Assembly: GCF_007097485.1 (NCBI RefSeq)
Contig: NZ_VKDE01000030.1
Coordinates: 1-59,356, forward strand
Reading direction: 5' to 3'
Origin: Carboxylicivirga sp. M1479
Lineage (GTDB): Bacteria > Bacteroidota > Bacteroidia > Bacteroidales > Marinilabiliaceae
Length of the DNA stretch: 59,356 nucleotides
The notes under the pieces: model-generated
Seen by the model: only the letters and a program-made list of their open reading frames with translations
Databases searched by the model: none
Told to the model about the DNA's origin: nothing
Translations under genes and position numbers: made by a program
Shown: in pieces, positions 54,904 to 59,356 of the stretch
Numbering within the stretch: position 1 is the first letter of the stretch
How the letters are laid out: each line of letters begins with the position of its first letter

Positions 54904-55095
54904 TTAAAAAGTTAGAGTGCCGGTATAAGTCCATGCATTAGATGAAGACTCATACTTCACTTCATTTTTCAACCCAATTTCTACTTTTCTGTCACGCTTT
55001 TTACAAGAAATACAAAGTCCTCCTTTTGTTGAACGCAACTCATCATTAGTTAACCTATCAAACTTAGACTCATTTAAAACATTAATTCTATTCAT
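54904..55095 (-). CDS. 63-residue RiPP precursor peptide (CxxCKKR type)
   Basis: ATG at 55095. The leader (residues 1-26) ends FDRLTNDELRSTKGG, a double-glycine leader. The core starts LCISCKKRDRKVEIG and continues polar, ending in a Ser/Thr/Tyr-rich stretch (YESSSNAWTYTGTLTF). It is a paralogue of the peptide at 53348-53521, with the leader and CxxCKKR start conserved and the rest different. It is preceded by the shared ~80-bp upstream element and followed by a hairpin attenuator. Modification by the ATP-grasp/SPASM pair or the radical-SAM enzyme is an inference. Confidence 0.85.
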   Translation of the reverse strand: MNRINVLNESKFDRLTNDELRSTKGGLCISCKKRDRKVEIGLKNEVKYESSSNAWTYTGTLTF

Positions 55096-55135
55096 CTTTA
55101 TATAATTTTAATTGCTTTAAAAATCCCGTTAAAGC

Positions 55136-55212
55136 TATCCGGGGCATTCGTCTCACTGGCCAGTTTAATCAAACGCACCACAAACATAAACGACCCTACT
55201 CCTATTTTTTCG
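55136..55212 (-). promoter_or_regulatory. Upstream element shared with another precursor gene (copy 2)
   Basis: It aligns with 47395-47476. In the minus direction it holds CTCCGAAAAAATAGGAG, a box TATGTTTG (a perfect TAnnTTTG -7 element) and the conserved CTGGCCAGTGA segment, about 41 bp before the ATG at 55095. The left part overlaps the last codons of the helix-turn-helix gene, so promoter and gene end coincide. Confidence 0.55.
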
Positions 55213-55488
55213 GAGCGAAGAAAAAAATGAATGTCCACCTTTAATTTTAGCTAATTCAGTATTGGAACAGCCAAAGGCAATGGTAAATTCGTTATACAAT
55301 AGATAACTACGCCTGCACGGGCAGTAATTGATTTCGGCCCCTCGGCTTTTAAGCACTTTAATGTGCTCAAACAAGGTACTCTCCGAAATATTTAAGCGTT
55401 GAGCCAACTCAGCAGGTGTGCCAGTGGCTTGTCGTTTTGTAAGATTAATGATGCGCTCGTAGCGCTCCATTTGGGTAATAAATTTCAT
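55165..55488 (-). CDS. Small helix-turn-helix protein with a double-glycine-type C-terminal segment
   Basis: A 107-residue protein. Residues 1-55 form a winged-helix HTH (ATGTPAELAQRLNISESTLFEHIKVLK in pieces: TPAELAQRLNIS, STLFEHIKVLKSRG), then NYCPCRRSYLLY and the beta-wing. Residues 77-85 read TELAKIKGG, the pattern of a double-glycine leader end (EL..I.GG), followed by 22 residues. Similar HTH proteins accompany RiPP loci in Bacteroidota. It probably regulates the locus. The last ~16 codons overlap the shared upstream element of the next peptide gene, and may be a secondary extension. Confidence 0.65.
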   Translation of the reverse strand: MKFITQMERYERIINLTKRQATGTPAELAQRLNISESTLFEHIKVLKSRGAEINYCPCRRSYLLYNEFTIAFGCSNTELAKIKGGHSFFSSLRKNRSRVVYVCGAFD

Positions 55489-55909
55489 TCGTTAGGTTAA
55501 GTTAAAAATATAAACTCTAGTGCATCACTACTTAAAATAGGTACACCCTACTTTTAGCAATGAGCAACATTGTCTGATCCCAAACCTTTTAACCCATAAA
55601 AAATTCCCAGTACAATTTTAGTTGAGATTATTTAACAAAAAAATGACAAATATCAGAACTCCAACTTAACAATACATCATAATTACGAATAATCAACCTC
55701 TTTACAATTTTTACAAATCGTACTCAATAATGTAAAGAGTGATAAAAACAAACAAACAAACCTCTTCATCAAGCGCTGTCCCTATAAATAGAAACATGCA
55801 TATTAATCAGGATAAATTACTCAACTCTACTAATGAACATGAACAGTACCGCCTTTGTGAAATTATTAGTACTAGATTGAAATTGAATGCACACAAGACT
55901 TAATAAAAC
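55489..55909. other. 421-bp AT-rich intergenic region
   Basis: It lies between gwsS and the HTH gene and should hold the promoter of the latter. On the plus strand a 35-codon frame (55796-55903, starting MHINQDKLLN) is antisense to the locus; its composition is plausible but nothing supports expression. No hairpin or RNA was recognised. Confidence 0.4.
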
Positions 55910-56962
55910 CTACTTTTCTTTTAACCAGTCTTCTGATGAAATCCACCCATCATCACCACGCCATAGTCCAAGGTATGGATTATAGGAACATTTACTTGGT
56001 TTAGAGTAGATATTACTTGGTTCAGAAAGGAAAACACGACAATCGGTGCACATGTACCTATACTCACAATCCTTACAAACACTTATTTCATCTTTAGTAA
56101 TATTCCATAGCAACTTGTACTCGTCACTATTTATTAGTTTACTAAAATCAACATCATCGTATCGTCCAAATGTCTGTATCATACTTGGGCAGTTTTTCAC
56201 CTGCCCTGCACTATCAATTGATATTTTTTTATTGAGACAAGTATTAATGTGCTGTGCCTCGTAAAAAAGACTTTTATTACATGTTAAATTTCCATGTGAT
56301 ACTTTTCCACATGAATGTGAGCCCATAACGCTCTCTTTAACAAAAACGATAATACATTGATCCTGAGTGAGCGTTCTATCACGACTAGAATTAAAAAGAT
56401 ACAAGCTTGTTAACTTATTACTTGCTTTCACAATTTTTTGTAGTTGAATATGCTTAAATAAATCCGACACTATCACTTCAATACTTTCAATATTTGCAGC
56501 TTTAAATATTGTTAAAACACTTACTATCAGTCCAAAATTAAATTCACCAAAGAATCTTAACTGCATTACCCGAATACTAAATTTCCCCAATACCTCCTTT
56601 ATATAGTCAAAATCATGATGTGAATGTGGCTTAACATCAATAATTACATTCTCAATAACGTATGGCGATAAATATTTATCCTCCAAAACAGGAAATCTAT
56701 CCTGAATAATAGAAGAACCATAGAAGATTAACTCCTTATTATACTACAAATTAACTCCTTGCATAATAGAACTTAATTCTGCTCCGTCGAAATCGGCTTT
56801 TAGTTTTGATAGTGTTTTACCTAAATAATTACTCAAAACATTAATAAACTCATTAGGAAGCTTGTAATACTTATTGCGGCTTAAATCAATTATTACGCTT
56901 TGGGTAAAACCTCGCACAATCTTACAGTCAGCAAAAAGATTTATATACTGATGATCACTCAA
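55910..56962 (-). pseudogene. gwsS: SPASM-domain peptide maturase (grasp-with-spasm type), with an in-frame TAG
   Basis: The frame from TTG 56962 gives SDHQYINLFADCKIVRGFTQ, typical of the GwsS start, and runs to a TAG at 56744-56746 after SSIMQGVNL. It continues in the same frame with YNKELIFYGSS to the normal end at 55910. The joined protein is about 350 residues, the family length. The C-terminal half holds the SPASM cysteines (LNKKISIDSAGQVKNC, VCKDCEYRYMCTDC) and the end SKPSKCSYNPYLG. Without read-through, only a fragment starting near TTG 56686 would contain SPASM. The start overlaps the stop of the small upstream frame by a few bases. Confidence 0.8.
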
Positions 56963-57140
56963 AACAAAACATTTTACTAATAGGTTTATAATAGCGTACG
57001 ACACGGTGCTTACAGGTCTGATATTTTGGCACTTCACTGTAATAAACCAAACCTTTGTATGATGTAAACACACTATTTCTAAGGCAAGTAGGTAAGCATT
57101 GAATATTTACCAAATCAGCAGTCTTTTTTTTCACACTCAT
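56955..57140 (-). CDS. 61-residue protein of unknown function between the two maturase genes
   Basis: ATG at 57140 overlaps the end of the ATP-grasp gene by 26 bases, and its stop overlaps the proposed TTG start of gwsS, so it fits tightly in a coupled operon. The translation is basic, Tyr- and Cys-containing (NIQCLPTCLRNS, GLVYYSEVPKYQTCKH, VVRYYKPISKMF), with no leader or membrane segment. It was not recognised. It could be a small partner of the maturases, or non-coding overlap. Confidence 0.45.
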   Translation of the reverse strand: MSVKKKTADLVNIQCLPTCLRNSVFTSYKGLVYYSEVPKYQTCKHRVVRYYKPISKMFCFE

Positions 57141-58092
57141 CTCTTATTATTTCTGCAATCCGTTTCTCAATATTATAATTACAACTATCACTTACCATTT
57201 CAATGTTTCCAGCTGGATTTACTTCGAGAAAATAGTAATCCCCATCAATAGATTTAATTAAATCAATTGAGCCTGTATCCAACCCCACCTCCCCCATAAA
57301 ACTTATGAGTTGTTTTTGGATGGAAATAGGAAGCTTGTATGGCACCATACGATTCATATGGGTGAAATCGTAATTGCGATAATCGATACACGTTTTATTG
57401 TTGCACTGCGAATAAATGGCCATCGAATAAAGCTCATCATGCACAATAAAAGTTCGTATCTCATAAGCTTTAAGTATTTTCTGCTGATATTGAGATGGAA
57501 AAGCAGGATTATCATCCAATAATTTATCAGCGCTTACTCCACTTGTCAACATTTTATAATGCCCATTTTTCAAGTAAATAGGAAGCACCTCGCCAATCGG
57601 CTTTGTAATAGAATCAGTACGACTTATAAAATCCTTTGCGACATTGTGCTTATTTGAAATTACAAATTTAGGTACTTTTAAACCACATAATTGCGCTATA
57701 TCCAAATTAATTAACTTATTAGTAGCCGACTTGCCATAATTCCCTAGTGATGGTTTTTTATTTAATTGATAATAAAGATATTCTGAAAGCTTCTGCCACT
57801 CATATTGAAGAAAGCGCTTAACTTGACTTTTAAGTTGTCGATTTGAAAGCTTATCTAAAAAGTAATCCAAAAGTAAATTCAAATTACCTCTTCGATACCA
57901 ATAGTATGAAATTTCATCAAAATTTAAAGGCTGCCCGTTAATATTTAAAGTGATGTTTTTCTCCGAAATATATTCAATACCTATTTCGGTATTTTCATTA
58001 ACTCTCACAACCTTCGTTACATCGTAATAATCAAGCCATTGCATCACCCTACTAGTAAAGAAATCGTTCTGTTCACTTATTATTAATACCAT
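57115..58092 (-). CDS. gwsG: ATP-grasp peptide maturase (grasp-with-spasm type)
   Basis: A 325-residue ATP-grasp ligase. The N-terminal part (1-110) has ILIISEQNDFFTSRV-like opening and EISYYWYRRGNLNL, typical of microviridin/GwsG-like ligases, which form macrolactone or macrolactam links between side chains of a precursor. The ATP-grasp part has SITKPIGEVLPIY near 181, FPSQYQQKILKAYEIRTFIV near 213, the metal site DTGSIDLIKSIDGDYYFLEVNPAGN near 270-295 (Asp, Glu and Asn ligands present). It appears intact. It overlaps the upstream hypothetical gene by 20 bases and the 61-residue gene downstream. Confidence 0.88.
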   Translation of the reverse strand: MVLIISEQNDFFTSRVMQWLDYYDVTKVVRVNENTEIGIEYISEKNITLNINGQPLNFDEISYYWYRRGNLNLLLDYFLDKLSNRQLKSQVKRFLQYEWQKLSEYLYYQLNKKPSLGNYGKSATNKLINLDIAQLCGLKVPKFVISNKHNVAKDFISRTDSITKPIGEVLPIYLKNGHYKMLTSGVSADKLLDDNPAFPSQYQQKILKAYEIRTFIVHDELYSMAIYSQCNNKTCIDYRNYDFTHMNRMVPYKLPISIQKQLISFMGEVGLDTGSIDLIKSIDGDYYFLEVNPAGNIEMVSDSCNYNIEKRIAEIIRDECEKKDC

Positions 58093-59224
58093 TCTTCTTC
58101 AAATTATTCATGAAGCTAAATTGATAATATGTTTCCATTGCCTCAAAATTGTTTGATAAAATAAATCCATCTCTATTTTTACCTCTATAATCATCTCTTA
58201 CTCGAGCTTCAATCGAAACATGTAAGGCCATATAATCGAGAAAAGTGTTGCATGTATCGCAAGTTTCCATGGCTAACTTAACTTCTTTAAAAGGATAATG
58301 AGCATACCATGTGTTAGCCAAACTTACCGTATCGTTGCAATTAATTATTGCCTTCATCCCCACTTTACTTCGCAAACTATTGATGCATTCTACATCCTCT
58401 TGCTTTCCTTTTATAAATGGATATATAATTTCATTATCAACATCTATTTTCAGAGCCACTTCTCCAAAAGGATTATCATCATAATAACTAACAATACTCA
58501 TGTATACATGTGGTAAAATTAAACCATCATGCAAAGCCTTATCAACTATAGGTTTAATAATGTTATCAGCATAAAGTGTATACTGTGGATCTTGCTTTAG
58601 ATTTTCATCATTTTTTTTTCGATTATACAAGCCACAGTAGTGTCGGAGCATAACATGTAATTTATGATTAAGAGTATCTTTGCAAAGAAAAATGGAAGGA
58701 AAACCATGTTGAGATAAATGATTTGATAATTTACCTGCAAGAATAAAAAAGATAGAGTCCTGTTTTGCAATATTGCCTATAGAAGCAGCTTTCTGATCTA
58801 ACACATAGTTTTTTTCATAAAAACTTCGCTCATCTTGATCTATGGAACCAAGGTATTGTTGTCTTAAATTCTTATACCTTTTTAAAAAAGCTTTCCACAC
58901 CTTTTGATTACCCTTTAACTCTACAAAATACTCTTCATCAAAATCATTAAGCGTATAGCCTTTTTTAACCAGCTCAATAGCACATTCTATAGCTTTTTCA
59001 AAGTCCTTTACTTTAATAGCACACATGCAAGCATTGTGTATATCTTTATAGAACAGATTATCATATCTATTAAAAACGTCGTAATATAAATCTAAACTAA
59101 GCTGGTAATCTCCCTTACTAGTATTCTGTTCAATACTATGTATTTCATGGTGATAACGAATGTAATCACCTGCGTAACATTGAAATATACTGCCAAGAGA
59201 AATTAATAATAAGAAAAGTTTCAT
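58073..59224 (-). CDS. Exported DUF6624-like protein with TPR-type N-terminus
   Basis: A 383-residue protein with a signal peptide (MKLFLLLISLGSIFQCYAG). Residues 25-110 are helical, TPR-like (YDVFNRYDNLFYKDIHNA, FEKAIECAIELVKKGY). The second half has DSIFFILAGKLSNHLSQHGFPS, HVMLRHYCGLYN and a region of short beta-helical segments, resembling DUF6624 (ankyrin-like or bacteriocin-associated) proteins of Bacteroidota. Its function is unknown. It is the first complete gene of the RiPP locus in view and overlaps gwsG by 20 bases, which suggests coupled expression. Confidence 0.65.
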   Translation of the reverse strand: MKLFLLLISLGSIFQCYAGDYIRYHHEIHSIEQNTSKGDYQLSLDLYYDVFNRYDNLFYKDIHNACMCAIKVKDFEKAIECAIELVKKGYTLNDFDEEYFVELKGNQKVWKAFLKRYKNLRQQYLGSIDQDERSFYEKNYVLDQKAASIGNIAKQDSIFFILAGKLSNHLSQHGFPSIFLCKDTLNHKLHVMLRHYCGLYNRKKNDENLKQDPQYTLYADNIIKPIVDKALHDGLILPHVYMSIVSYYDDNPFGEVALKIDVDNEIIYPFIKGKQEDVECINSLRSKVGMKAIINCNDTVSLANTWYAHYPFKEVKLAMETCDTCNTFLDYMALHVSIEARVRDDYRGKNRDGFILSNNFEAMETYYQFSFMNNLKKNGINNK

Positions 59225-59247
59225 ATACTCTAATTAATTACAAGTTT

Positions 59248-59356
59248 TTAAGCCACTTTATTAGTGGAGCTATTAATATTTTTCTCTCTCGGATCAAGAC
59301 ATATATAATCCTGACGATATGGTGTTTTGTTTTTAATGACGCTGTAAATAGTTCTC
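59248..59356 (-). CDS. Possible 3' end of another small gene, cut by the window edge
   Basis: A minus-strand frame is open from the window edge to a TAA at 59248. It reads RTIYSVIKNKTPYRQDYICL then DPREKNINSSTNKVA. Its position just upstream of the DUF6624-like/gwsG/gwsS genes is where the precursor peptide of such systems is often found, and it has one Cys. Only 35 codons are visible, so this is tentative. Confidence 0.35.
   Translation of the reverse strand, partial: RTIYSVIKNKTPYRQDYICLDPREKNINSSTNKVA

Overview
The window looks like a chromosomal segment of a low-GC member of the Bacteroidota, possibly Marinilabiliales-like. The placement is an inference from TonB-dependent receptor/TonB proteins, a type IX secretion sorting tail, DUF-type lipoproteins typical of the phylum and a grasp-with-spasm peptide system. 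It falls into three parts: a mobile-element and cassette region at the left (1-5.3 kb), a long stretch of ordinary housekeeping, envelope and fermentation genes (5.5-45.7 kb), and a peptide-natural-product (RiPP) locus at the right (45.9-59.4 kb) that runs off the window.

Left region. The window opens inside the last ~130 bases of a group II intron (domains V and VI are readable). A small membrane-protein gene follows, bounded by a perfect 9-bp inverted pair. Next come an IS91-type transposase with a translationally coupled tyrosine recombinase, then an IS110-family transposase with a TGA stop at codon 8. Beyond it a second small membrane-protein gene sits between two ~180-bp diverged repeats, each with a conserved central hairpin and a CCGTTAGC end. 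The layout resembles gene cassettes between attC-like sites, but no integron integrase is in view. Two tRNA genes, Leu(GAG) and Gly(GCC), close the region.

Middle region. Recognisable genes include a VTC polyphosphate-polymerase-domain protein with a CotH-like secreted partner, a GH16-fold protein that has lost both catalytic glutamates, an SLC13 transporter, an RlhA-type U32 protein, a BtuB-like receptor, an M24 aminopeptidase P, a thioredoxin-like lipid-anchor or periplasmic protein, a trypsin-like protease with a T9SS tail, and a cation/proton antiporter. A minus-strand set pta, hbd-like, ackA, ptb, buk could make ATP from acyl-CoAs. Then follow a TonB protein, an omega-amidase-like nitrilase, an outer-membrane barrel, an operon yqhD-like / DUF6340 / dacB / DUF819, and fabG.

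Right region. On the minus strand lie an ATP-grasp peptide maturase (GwsG-like), a SPASM maturase (GwsS-like), a small helix-turn-helix protein, three double-glycine-leader peptides, an S41 protease, a radical-SAM/SPASM maturase, a C39-peptidase ABC exporter, an HlyD-type adaptor and a retropepsin-like protease with a PDZ domain. Together they suggest synthesis, leader cleavage and export of modified peptides. Two of the maturases are broken: the radical-SAM gene carries a 285-bp MITE-like insertion flanked by a 9-bp target duplication, and gwsS has an in-frame TAG. A second copy of the MITE lies 3 kb away between the adaptor and exporter genes. Two precursor genes share an ~80-bp upstream element, and two are followed by hairpin attenuators.
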